Assembly (NCBI RefSeq): GCF_048541825.1
Contig: NZ_CP183332.1
Location: 2,356,001-2,420,000 of the forward strand
Reading direction: 5' to 3'
DNA: 64,000 bases
DNA from: Caulobacter sp048541825
Lineage (GTDB): Bacteria; Pseudomonadota; Alphaproteobacteria; Caulobacterales; Caulobacteraceae
A program made the position numbers and the translations under genes. Shown here in pieces: positions 17,385 to 25,146 of the stretch (positions are counted from its first letter, which is position 1; each line of letters starts with the position of its first letter). The notes beneath the pieces were generated by a model. It was not told where the DNA came from, ran no database searches, and saw only the letters and a program-made list of their open reading frames with translations.

Positions 17385-18695
17385 ATGATCAGCCGCTACG
17401 CCCGCCCCGAAGCCGCCGCCATCTGGTCCAGCCAGACCAAGTACAAGATCTGGTTCGAGATCGAGGCCCACGCCGCCGACGCCATGGCCGAGCTTGGGGT
17501 CATCCCCAAGCTGTCGGCCGAGACGATCTGGGAAAAGGGCCGCGACGCGGTCTGGGACAGCGACCGCATCGACGAGATCGAACGCGTCACCAAGCACGAC
17601 GTCATCGCCTTCCTGACCCACGTGTCGGAGATCGTCGGCCCCGAGGCCCGCTTCCTGCACCAGGGCATGACCAGCAGCGACGTGCTGGACACCTGTTTCG
17701 CCGTGCAGCTTTCGCGCTCCACCGATCTGCTGATCGAGGGTGTCGACCTGCTTATGGCCGCGCTGAAACGCCGGGCGCTTGAGCACAAGATGACCGTCTG
17801 CGTCGGTCGCAGCCACGGCATCCACGCCGAACCGATCACCTTTGGCCTCAAGCTCGCCGGCTACTACGCCGAGTTCCAGCGGGCAAAAGAACGACTCGCG
17901 ATGGCCAAGTTCGAGATCGCCACCTGCGCCATCTCGGGCGCCGTCGGCACCTTCGCCAATGTCGATCCCCGCGTCGAAGAACATGTGGCCAAGATGATGG
18001 GCCTGACCGTCGAACCGGTCTCGACCCAGGTCATCCCGCGCGACCGCCACGCCGCCTATTTCTGCGCCCTGGGTGTCGTCGCCTCGTCGATCGAGCGTCT
18101 GGCCACCGAGATCCGCCACCTGCAGCGCACCGAAGTGCTGGAAGCCGAGGAGCCGTTCGAGGTCGGCCAGAAGGGCAGCTCGGCAATGCCCCACAAGCGC
18201 AACCCGATCCTGACCGAAAACCTGACCGGCCTGGCCCGGCTGGTCCGCTCGGCCGTGACGCCCGCCCTGGAAAACGTTGCCCTCTGGCACGAGCGCGACA
18301 TCAGCCACTCGTCGGTCGAGCGCGGCATCGGTCCTGACGCCACCGTCCACCTTGATTTCGCTCTGCGCCGCATGGCCAGCGTCATCGAGCGCTTCAACAT
18401 CTATCCCGAGAACATGGCCAAGAACCTCGACAAGCTGGGGGGCCTGGTGTTCTCGCAGCGGGTCATGCTGGCCCTGACACAAGAGGGTGTCAGCCGCGAA
18501 GACGCCTATGCCGCCGTGCAGGGCAACTCGATGAAGGTGTGGCGCGGCGAGGGTCGGTTCATCGACTTCCTCAAGGCTGATCCCGTGGTGTCAAAGGCCC
18601 TGTCGGACACCGTGCTCGAGGAACTGTTCGACTACGGCTACCACACCAAGAACGTCGACGTGATCTTCAGGCGCGTGTTCGGCGAGCAGGGCTGA
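17385..18695 (+). CDS. purB: Adenylosuccinate lyase PurB
   Basis: This 436-residue enzyme acts twice in purine synthesis, releasing fumarate from SAICAR and from adenylosuccinate. The fumarase/aspartase-superfamily signature GSSAMPHKRNP is at residues 264-274 and carries the flexible catalytic loop. GMTSSDVLD and GRSHGIHAEP match the other two conserved regions of the tetrameric active site. Length and start (MISRYARPE) are typical for alphaproteobacteria. Two bases separate its stop from a 2OG-oxygenase gene, which in turn overlaps a deoxyinosine glycosylase gene, so the three are probably co-transcribed. Confidence 0.96.
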   Translation: MISRYARPEAAAIWSSQTKYKIWFEIEAHAADAMAELGVIPKLSAETIWEKGRDAVWDSDRIDEIERVTKHDVIAFLTHVSEIVGPEARFLHQGMTSSDVLDTCFAVQLSRSTDLLIEGVDLLMAALKRRALEHKMTVCVGRSHGIHAEPITFGLKLAGYYAEFQRAKERLAMAKFEIATCAISGAVGTFANVDPRVEEHVAKMMGLTVEPVSTQVIPRDRHAAYFCALGVVASSIERLATEIRHLQRTEVLEAEEPFEVGQKGSSAMPHKRNPILTENLTGLARLVRSAVTPALENVALWHERDISHSSVERGIGPDATVHLDFALRRMASVIERFNIYPENMAKNLDKLGGLVFSQRVMLALTQEGVSREDAYAAVQGNSMKVWRGEGRFIDFLKADPVVSKALSDTVLEELFDYGYHTKNVDVIFRRVFGEQG

Positions 18696-18697
18696 CG

Positions 18698-19438
18698 ATG
18701 ACGGAAGCGCCGGTCCTTCGCCTCAATCCGGCGCTGGATCCGGCGGCCTTCGCGCAGGCCTATGCGCGCGACGGCGTTGTGCGCATTCCCGATGTATTCG
18801 AGCCCGGAGTCGTCGATCGCCTGGCCGGCATTCTGGAACAGACCATCGACTGGGACGTGATCTGCTCGAACGACACGGGCGGCGCCGAGATCCTCAGCCG
18901 CGCCCGCCGCGTAGAGCTTGGCCCAGATGCGGTGGCCGCCCGCTTCCACGCCGCCACGCTGCGGGCCCGCACCGGGTTTGCCTACATCTATCTGGGCTAT
19001 CCGATGATCAACGCCTTCGTCGAAGGCCGTGACCCCGGGCACCCGATCCACGCCCTGACGGCTTTCCTCAACAGTCCCGACTTCATCACCTTGGGCGCCG
19101 CCGTCACCGGTGAGACGACCATCACCAAGGTCGACGCCCAGGCCACCCTCTATCGCCCCGCCGACTTCCTGACCCTGCATGACGACACCGGAGTGGGTGA
19201 GCGACTGGCGGCCTACACCCTGGGCCTGACGCGCCAGTGGCGGCCCGACTGGGGCGGCCAGCTGCTGTTCCACGACGAGGCCGGCGACGTCGAACGCGGC
19301 TTCGCGCCGGCCTTCAATGTGCTGACCCTGTTCAAGGTGCCGCGCAAACACTCGGTGGCCCCCGTCGCCCCCTATGCCGGCGCGCCGCGCCTGACCGTCA
19401 CCGGCTGGCTGCGGAACGACCCGCCCAATGGCCGCTGA
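18698..19438 (+). CDS. 2-oxoglutarate/Fe(II)-dependent oxygenase
   Basis: The 246-residue protein resembles prolyl-4-hydroxylase-type 2OG oxygenases. The iron ligands appear as H161-D-D163 in TLHDDTG and distal His218 in PRKHSV. Arg231 in PRLTVTGW is the likely 2-oxoglutarate-binding residue. The substrate is unknown. It starts 2 bases after purB and overlaps the next gene by 11 bases, which implies a shared transcript. Confidence 0.85.
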   Translation: MTEAPVLRLNPALDPAAFAQAYARDGVVRIPDVFEPGVVDRLAGILEQTIDWDVICSNDTGGAEILSRARRVELGPDAVAARFHAATLRARTGFAYIYLGYPMINAFVEGRDPGHPIHALTAFLNSPDFITLGAAVTGETTITKVDAQATLYRPADFLTLHDDTGVGERLAAYTLGLTRQWRPDWGGQLLFHDEAGDVERGFAPAFNVLTLFKVPRKHSVAPVAPYAGAPRLTVTGWLRNDPPNGR

Positions 19439-19952
19439 GCGCAAGCGAAGCTTCCCGCCGGTCGTCGATGCAGACACCCGCGTCCTGATCCCGGGCAGCC
19501 TGCCTGGCGAGGCCTCGCTGGCGGCGGGCCAGTACTATGCCAATCCGCGCAACGCCTTCTGGCGGTTACTTGAGACGGTGCTGGATGCGCCGCTCGTGAC
19601 CTTGGCCTACGAAGATCGCCTGACGTCGCTCCAGGCACGTGGTGTGGGTTTGTGGGACGTCGTGGCCGAGGCCGAGCGGCGCGGCAGCCTGGACGCCGCG
19701 ATCCTCAACTCCAGCGCCAACGACCTGCTGGCCCTGGTGGAAAGGTTGCCTGCCCTGCGCGCCGTGGCCTTCAACGGCGGCACGTCGGCGAAGCTGGGCT
19801 CGCGCCTTCTGGCGCCGGTCGCGAAAAGGGTGACGTTGATCGCCCTGCCCTCCTCCAGCCCGGCCCACGCGGCGCGGAGTTTTGCGGAGAAGGCCGAGTC
19901 CTGGGCGTTATTGAGGTCTTTGTTGGCGACCTGGCCTACCAGAGGCGGCTGA
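19428..19952 (+). CDS. Deoxyinosine (hypoxanthine)-DNA glycosylase
   Basis: The 174-residue product matches the uracil-DNA-glycosylase superfamily branch that removes hypoxanthine or uracil from DNA. The N-terminal motif LIPGSLPGEASLAAGQYYA and downstream NPRNAFW are typical of that family. The second motif is LPSSSPAHA near residue 143. Its start overlaps the 2OG-oxygenase gene, and its end overlaps the convergent vapC by 17 bases. The position behind purB is notable because loss of PurB is known to raise IMP-derived deoxyinosine in DNA. Confidence 0.82.
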   Translation: MAAERKRSFPPVVDADTRVLIPGSLPGEASLAAGQYYANPRNAFWRLLETVLDAPLVTLAYEDRLTSLQARGVGLWDVVAEAERRGSLDAAILNSSANDLLALVERLPALRAVAFNGGTSAKLGSRLLAPVAKRVTLIALPSSSPAHAARSFAEKAESWALLRSLLATWPTRGG

Positions 19953-20322
19953 CGCCGAAGCTGTCGAACATCACTTCTTTGGACACCAGTGTCATTTCCT
20001 CGACCAGCGCTTGAGCAATAAGCAAACGATCAAAGGGATCCTTGTGCGGAATAGCCAGGGCGCCAGCTAAACGCGCATGGGTCAGGGAAATGGGCAACGG
20101 GTCGAAACCCAGCGCCTCAATCTCAAGCTCAAAGCTGGCCGCCAATACCGCAGCTTCCGGAAGTTTGCCCAAGCGGTGCTTAGTGGCGATTTCCATGGCG
20201 GATACCGCGCTCACAAAGACAGTCGCCCCTTCGGACGCGATCGCCTCACGCGCACCAGCGGCGAGGCGCGGATCCTGATGCCCCCACCAAATCAACGCAT
20301 GGGTATCAAGCAGCAGCCTCAA
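19936..20322 (-). CDS. vapC: VapC-type PIN-domain toxin
   Basis: This 128-residue PIN-domain protein is predicted to be an endoribonuclease toxin. The acidic metal-binding residues are Asp6 (LLLDTHALIWW), Glu44 (SAMEIATKH), Asp95 and Asp98 (HKDPFDRLL). It is the subfamily with the terminal DPFDR motif usually paired with Phd-type antitoxins. The start overlaps the antitoxin stop by 4 bases (ATGA), so the two are translationally coupled. The 3' end overlaps the convergent glycosylase gene. Confidence 0.9.
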   Translation of the reverse strand: MRLLLDTHALIWWGHQDPRLAAGAREAIASEGATVFVSAVSAMEIATKHRLGKLPEAAVLAASFELEIEALGFDPLPISLTHARLAGALAIPHKDPFDRLLIAQALVEEMTLVSKEVMFDSFGVSRLW

Positions 20323-20573
20323 TCGCCTTCACCGTTCCACAGGGCGAGTTCGTCATCAGGCAGCGGATCAAAGAAACTCTCGGAAAAGCCAAATCCAAGT
20401 CGGTCTTTCCACATTCCGGCATAACGTTTGGGTTTTGCCGTCTCGACCGGCGTAGCAACAAGTTTGGCCACCGGCGTCTTGCCGCGGGCGATGATGACCT
20501 CGCCGCCGGCTTCGACTTCGGCCAGTAGGCGCGAGAGGTTGGTCTTGGCGTAGTGGATGGTGACGACGGTCAT
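20319..20573 (-). CDS. vapB: Phd/YefM-type antitoxin
   Basis: The 84-residue protein begins MTVVTIHYAKTNLSRLLAEV. This is the Phd/YefM DNA-binding fold, with GEVIIARGKTPVAKLV completing the N-terminal domain. The C-terminal tail (from about residue 50) is acidic and aromatic and would wrap the VapC toxin. It is the first gene of the pair. A perfect 12-bp inverted repeat begins 8 bases before its ATG and is the likely autorepression operator. Confidence 0.9.
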   Translation of the reverse strand: MTVVTIHYAKTNLSRLLAEVEAGGEVIIARGKTPVAKLVATPVETAKPKRYAGMWKDRLGFGFSESFFDPLPDDELALWNGEGD

Positions 20574-20580
20574 CGGAGCC

Positions 20581-20609
20581 TCACTTAGCTAATCAAGTTA
20601 GCTAAGTGA
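20581..20609. promoter_or_regulatory. Toxin-antitoxin operator, perfect inverted repeat
   Basis: TCACTTAGCTAA (20581-20592) and TTAGCTAAGTGA (20598-20609) are perfect inverted copies separated by TCAAG. Each arm contains a smaller palindrome, TTAGCTAA, so two antitoxin dimers could bind side by side. It is AT-rich compared with its surroundings and lies directly before the antitoxin start. Confidence 0.85.
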
Positions 20610-20709
20610 GCGAAGAAAATCAATCAGCCCCTCACATTACAACCTTTTCATCTGCCTTCCGGCCCCGCTTGAGGCAGCATCCCGCCTCCTTGGGGAGAGA
20701 CTTCCAATC

Positions 20710-22716
20710 ATGCGTAATCTTCTGCTGGCCGCGACCTCCGCGATCGCCATGTCCGTCGCCGTTTCAGCTTCCGCCGCCGAACCCGCCAAGCCGATGTACG
20801 GCGCGTGGGGCGTCGATCTGACCGCGCGCGACACTACCGTCGCGCCTGGCGCTGACTTCAACCGGCACGCCAATGGCGCCTGGCAGGCTCGCACCGAGAT
20901 CCCGGCCGACCAGGGTTCGGCCGGCGTCGGCTATGACGTGTTCAACCGCTCGCAGGACCAGCTGCGCACGCTGATCGAAACCGCCGACGCCTCGACCCAG
21001 ATCGGCGGCCTGTACAAGAGCTTCACCAACGAGGCCCAGGTTGAGGCCGTCGACGACAAGCCGCTGAAGGCAGACCTCGCCAAGGTCGCCGCCCTGAACA
21101 GCAAGGCCGACTTCGCCCTGGCCATGGGCCGCGCCCACGGCGGGTTCGGCGCGGACATCTTCTCGCTGGACATCTATCCGGACGCCAAGACGCCCGAAAT
21201 CAACACCATCTATGTGGGCCAGTCGGGCCTGGGCCTGCCGGACCGCGACTACTATCTGACCGACGGCTTCAAGCCGCAGCTGGCGGCCTACACCGCCTTC
21301 ATCGAGCGCGCCCTGAAGATGGCCGGCTATGCCGACCCGGCCAAATCGGCCGCCGAGGTGGTGGCCTTCGAGACCGCCATCGCCAAGGCCAGCTGGGCCG
21401 TCGCCGACCGTCGCGACATCGACAAGGTTTATAACCCGATCGCGATCACCGACCTGACGGCCTACGCTCCCAACTTCCCGTGGTCGGACTATCTGGCCGC
21501 CGCCGGCATGCCCGGCCTGACCAAGGTGGTGCTGGGCGAGAAGACCGCCGTGCGCGACATCGCCAAGGCCTATGACGCTGCGTCGCTCGACACGCTCAAG
21601 GCCTGGCAGGCCTTCCACATCCTCGAAGAGGCCTCGCCCTATCTGTCCAAGCGCTTCGTCGACAGCCGCTTTGAGTATGTGAAGGCCCTCAGCGGCCAGT
21701 CGGCCCTGCGGCCCCGCTGGAAGCGCGGCGTCGGCCTGGTCGACAGCACGGTCGGCGAGGTCGTCGGCCAGACCTATGTGGCCAAGTACTTCCCGCCCTC
21801 GTCCAAGGCCCAGATGGTCGAGCTGATCGCCAATCTGAAGACGGCGATGTCCAAGCGCATCGAGCAGTCCCCTTGGATGGCGGCGGCCACCAAGACCGAA
21901 GCCCAGACCAAGCTCTCCAAGATGAAGGTCATGGTCGGCTATCCCGACAAGTGGCGCGACTATTCGGCCCTGAAGATCGACGTGGCCGACCTCTATGGCA
22001 ATGTTTCGCGCAGCCGCGCCTTCGAATGGGCCTACGCCCTGAGCGACCTGGGCAAGCCGGTCGACGACGGCAAGTGGGCGATGACCCCGCAGACGGTCAA
22101 CGCCTACAACGGCGGCCTCGAGAACAAGATCGTCTTCCCGGCCGGCATCCTGCAGGCGCCCTATTTCGATCCGGCCGCCGACCCGGCGGTGAACTATGGC
22201 GCCATCGGCGCGGTGATCGGCCACGAGATCAGCCACGGCTTCGACGACCAGGGCCGCAAGATCGACGCCAAGGGCGCCCTGCGCGACTGGTGGACGGCTG
22301 AGGACGCCAAGCGCTTCGAAGCCCAGGCCGATATCCTGGGCAAGCAGTACGACCAGTACGAGCCCGTTCCCGGCGCCAGGATCAACGGCAAGCTGACGAT
22401 GGGCGAGAACATCGCCGACCTGGCCGGTCTGCAGGTGGCCCTGGACGCCTACCACGCGTCGCTGGGCGGCAAGCCCGCGCCGGTGATCGACGGCATGAGC
22501 GGCGACCAGCGCCTGTTCCTGGCCTTCGCCCAGTCGTGGCGCGCCAAGGAACGCGACGACTCGCTCAAGCAGCAAATGGCGTCCGATCCCCACTCGCCGT
22601 CGAACTTCCGGGTCATCGGCCCGACCCGCAATGTCGACGCGTGGTACGCGGCCTTCGGCGTGAAGGCCGGCGAGACCTACTATCTGGCGCCAGAGGCCCG
22701 CTCGCGGGTCTGGTAG
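20710..22716 (+). CDS. Secreted M13-family (neprilysin-like) metallopeptidase
   Basis: This 668-residue zinc peptidase has a signal peptide ending near ASAAE, so it is exported. The zinc site HEISH is at residues 505-509, with the third ligand Glu in GENIADLAGL. The conserved NAY of the substrate-binding strand appears in TVNAYNGGLENK. The C-terminus SRVW matches the CxxW position of the family with Cys replaced by Ser or Arg. M13 enzymes cleave short peptides on the N-side of hydrophobic residues. A GGAGAGA ribosome-binding site precedes the ATG. A strong terminator follows. Confidence 0.93.
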   Translation: MRNLLLAATSAIAMSVAVSASAAEPAKPMYGAWGVDLTARDTTVAPGADFNRHANGAWQARTEIPADQGSAGVGYDVFNRSQDQLRTLIETADASTQIGGLYKSFTNEAQVEAVDDKPLKADLAKVAALNSKADFALAMGRAHGGFGADIFSLDIYPDAKTPEINTIYVGQSGLGLPDRDYYLTDGFKPQLAAYTAFIERALKMAGYADPAKSAAEVVAFETAIAKASWAVADRRDIDKVYNPIAITDLTAYAPNFPWSDYLAAAGMPGLTKVVLGEKTAVRDIAKAYDAASLDTLKAWQAFHILEEASPYLSKRFVDSRFEYVKALSGQSALRPRWKRGVGLVDSTVGEVVGQTYVAKYFPPSSKAQMVELIANLKTAMSKRIEQSPWMAAATKTEAQTKLSKMKVMVGYPDKWRDYSALKIDVADLYGNVSRSRAFEWAYALSDLGKPVDDGKWAMTPQTVNAYNGGLENKIVFPAGILQAPYFDPAADPAVNYGAIGAVIGHEISHGFDDQGRKIDAKGALRDWWTAEDAKRFEAQADILGKQYDQYEPVPGARINGKLTMGENIADLAGLQVALDAYHASLGGKPAPVIDGMSGDQRLFLAFAQSWRAKERDDSLKQQMASDPHSPSNFRVIGPTRNVDAWYAAFGVKAGETYYLAPEARSRVW

Positions 22717-22743
22717 CGCCAACTGACCATCGGGACGGCAAGG

Positions 22744-22780
22744 GCGGGGGCGTGGCGATCACGCCCCCGCTTTTGTTTGT
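22744..22780 (+). terminator. Intrinsic terminator after the M13 peptidase
   Basis: A 10-bp perfect stem (22744-22753 with 22761-22770) is followed by TTTTGTTTGT. It separates the peptidase from the eutB gene, which starts 32 bases after the T-run. Confidence 0.93.
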
Positions 22781-22811
22781 CGGCGGCGCGTTTGCAGGTC
22801 AGGCTGCGACC

Positions 22812-24188
22812 ATGACCTATGCGCGCGCCGTGGCCGGAACGACCTATGCCTTTGACGGTCTGGCCGATGTGATGGCCAAGGCCTCGCCCCTGCGCTCGGG
22901 CGACATGCTGGCCGGCGTCGCGGCCACCAGCGCCCAGCAGAATGTCGCGGCCAAGATGGTGCTGGCCGACACGCCGCTGAAGACCTTCCTGACCGAGGCC
23001 CTGGTCCCTTACGAGACCGACGAGGTCACCCGCCTGATCCTCGACAGCCACGACGCGGCCGCCTTCGCGCCGGTCGCCAGCCTGACCGTTGGGGAATTCC
23101 GCGACTGGCTGCTGTCGGACGCCGCCACACCCGCCGTTCTGGCTGCGCTCGCGCCGGGTCTGACGCCCGAAATGGTCGCCGCGGTCAGCAAGATCATGCG
23201 CAACCAGGACCTGATCCTGGCGGCCAGAAAGTGCCGGGTGACGACCAAGTTCCGCAATACCATCGGCCTGCCCGGGACCATGGCCGTGCGGCTGCAGCCC
23301 AACCACCCGACCGACGACCCGGCCGGGATCACCGCCTCCATCCTTGACGGCCTGCTGTATGGCTGCGGAGACGCGGTGATCGGAATCAATCCGGCCAGCG
23401 ACAATCTCTCGGTGCTGGGCGAGCTGAGCCGGCTAATGGACGACCTGATCCAGAGGTTCGAAATCCCGACCCAGTCCTGCGTCCTGACCCACGTGACCAG
23501 CGCCATCGCCCTGATCGAGCGCGGCGCGCCGGTGGACCTGGTCTTCCAGTCGATCGCGGGGACGCAGGCCGCCAATGCCAGCTTCGGCGTCACCCTGGCC
23601 CTGCTGCGCGAAGGCCTGGACGCCGGGCGCTCGCTGAAGCGCGGAACGGTCGGCGACAACGTCATGTATTTCGAGACCGGCCAGGGCTCGGCCCTCTCGG
23701 CCGGCGCCCATCACGGCGTCGACCAGCAGACGCTTGAGGCCAGGGCCTACGGCGTGGCGCGGGCGTTCGAGCCCCTGCTGGTCAACAGCGTGGTCGGCTT
23801 CATCGGGCCCGAATACCTCTATGACGGCAAGCAGATCATCCGGGCCGGCCTTGAAGACCACTTCTGCGGCAAGCTGCTGGGCGCGCCCCTGGGCGTGGAC
23901 GTCTGCTACACCAACCATGCCGAGGCCGACCAGGACGACATGGACAGCCTGCTGACGCTGCTGGCGACGGCGGGGGTCACCTTCATCATGGGCGTGCCGG
24001 GCGCCGACGACGTGATGCTGAACTACCAGTCGACCTCGTTCCACGACGCCCTCTATGTCCGCGACCTGCTGGGCCGCAAGCGCGCGCCGGAGTTCGAGGC
24101 CTGGCTGCAGCGCCTGAAGATCACCGGGGCCGACGGCCGCCTGACGCCGCCCTCGGCCGGCCATCCGCTGCTGACGGCCAGCGCATGA
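22812..24188 (+). CDS. eutB: Ethanolamine ammonia-lyase large subunit EutB
   Basis: The 458-residue product is the catalytic subunit of the adenosylcobalamin-dependent ethanolamine ammonia-lyase, which converts ethanolamine to acetaldehyde and ammonia. Family-typical stretches include TTKFRNTIGLPGTMAVRLQP, FETGQGSALSAGAHHGVDQQ and DVCYTNHAEADQDDMDSLL. ATG at 22812 (MTYARAVAG) gives the usual family length; a longer in-frame extension would run back through the preceding terminator. AGGTCAGG lies upstream. It overlaps eutC by 4 bases (ATGA). Confidence 0.95.
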   Translation: MTYARAVAGTTYAFDGLADVMAKASPLRSGDMLAGVAATSAQQNVAAKMVLADTPLKTFLTEALVPYETDEVTRLILDSHDAAAFAPVASLTVGEFRDWLLSDAATPAVLAALAPGLTPEMVAAVSKIMRNQDLILAARKCRVTTKFRNTIGLPGTMAVRLQPNHPTDDPAGITASILDGLLYGCGDAVIGINPASDNLSVLGELSRLMDDLIQRFEIPTQSCVLTHVTSAIALIERGAPVDLVFQSIAGTQAANASFGVTLALLREGLDAGRSLKRGTVGDNVMYFETGQGSALSAGAHHGVDQQTLEARAYGVARAFEPLLVNSVVGFIGPEYLYDGKQIIRAGLEDHFCGKLLGAPLGVDVCYTNHAEADQDDMDSLLTLLATAGVTFIMGVPGADDVMLNYQSTSFHDALYVRDLLGRKRAPEFEAWLQRLKITGADGRLTPPSAGHPLLTASA

Positions 24189-24988
24189 GCCGGCTGGTTC
24201 CGCCCGATCCATGGACGGCCCTGCGCCGCCATACTCCCGCCCGCATCGCCCTTGGCCGCACGGGCGCCAGCCTGCCCACCCATGAGGTGCTGGCCTTCGC
24301 CCTGGCCCACGCCCAGGCCCGTGACGCGGTGCATACGCCGTTCGATAGTGCAGCGGTGACCGAGGCCATCGCTGACCTCGGCCTTTCGACCCTGCCTGTC
24401 GAAAGCGCGGCGGCGGACCGGGCGACCTATCTGCGGCGGCCAGATCTGGGCCGTCAGCTGTCACAGGCCAGCCGATCCCGGCTGGAGCGCGCGGCGGGCA
24501 AGCCGGCCGATCTGGCCATTATAGTCGCCGACGGTCTGTCCAGCACGGCCGTCCACGCCCATGCCGCGCCGCTGATCGCCGCCTTGCTGCCCTTGATCCG
24601 CGCCGAGTCCTGGAGCCTGGCGCCGGTGGTTGTCGCCCATCAGGCCCGGGTCGCTCTGGGCGACGCGGTCGGCGAGATCCTGGGCGCGCGGCTGATCCTG
24701 CTTCTGATCGGTGAGCGGCCGGGCCTGTCCTCGCCCGACAGCCTGGGCGCCTATCTGACCTTTGCGCCCCGGGTGGGCCTGACCGACGCGGCCCGCAACT
24801 GTGTCTCCAACATCCGCAGCCAGGGCCTTTCCTACGATCAGGCCGCCTTCAAGCTGGCCTGGCTGGCGCGCGAAGCCCTGCGACTGGGCGAGAGCGGCGT
24901 GGCCCTGAAGGACGAGAGCGACACGGCGCTGCTGGGCGCCGCCCATCCAGCCTTGTCATCCCGGTCTGAGCCGCGGCCCCCGGGATGA
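24185..24988 (+). CDS. eutC: Ethanolamine ammonia-lyase small subunit EutC
   Basis: The 267-residue subunit completes the EutBC enzyme. Conserved parts include ARIALGRTGASLPT, ADGLSSTAVHAHA and GLTDAARNCVSNIRSQGLSY. The normal family end is near VALKDESD. Here about 22 further residues follow, and the last ten or so (SSRSEPRPPG) and the TGA stop are encoded by a palindromic intergenic repeat. The repeat seems to have replaced the original 3' end. It is coupled to eutB by the ATGA overlap. Confidence 0.93.
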   Translation: MSRLVPPDPWTALRRHTPARIALGRTGASLPTHEVLAFALAHAQARDAVHTPFDSAAVTEAIADLGLSTLPVESAAADRATYLRRPDLGRQLSQASRSRLERAAGKPADLAIIVADGLSSTAVHAHAAPLIAALLPLIRAESWSLAPVVVAHQARVALGDAVGEILGARLILLLIGERPGLSSPDSLGAYLTFAPRVGLTDAARNCVSNIRSQGLSYDQAAFKLAWLAREALRLGESGVALKDESDTALLGAAHPALSSRSEPRPPG

Positions 24989-24989
24989 C
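24955..24989. repeat. Palindromic repeat overlapping eutC 3' end
   Basis: GTCATCCCGG (24955-24964) and CCGGGATGAC (24980-24989) form a perfect 10-bp stem with a 15-base loop. The arms resemble the palindrome inside the 122-bp repeat at 6215. It contains the eutC stop codon and may also help end transcription. Confidence 0.75.
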
Positions 24990-25146
24990 CGCGGGCGGCG
25001 AGCGCTTGGGAATCGGCCATCGCCCCCCTTCGGCGCCGAAATAGTGAACGCCGGTTGCCGAAACGCCGTTTCGCGTTAACCGAGAGTCGCCGACGCTGCG
25101 GCCTGGGCGCAATTTCAGCCGAAGTTTCGGACTCAGGGGGACCACG

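Noticed and set aside
20764..22722. 652-codon open frame antisense to the M13 peptidase
   Set aside because: The sense strand has HEISH and other M13 motifs; the antisense frame is a GC-bias artefact.
24955..24989. CRISPR-like or attachment-site repeat
   Set aside because: Only a single palindrome is present with no regular array, integrase or tRNA nearby; it fits a dispersed intergenic repeat better.
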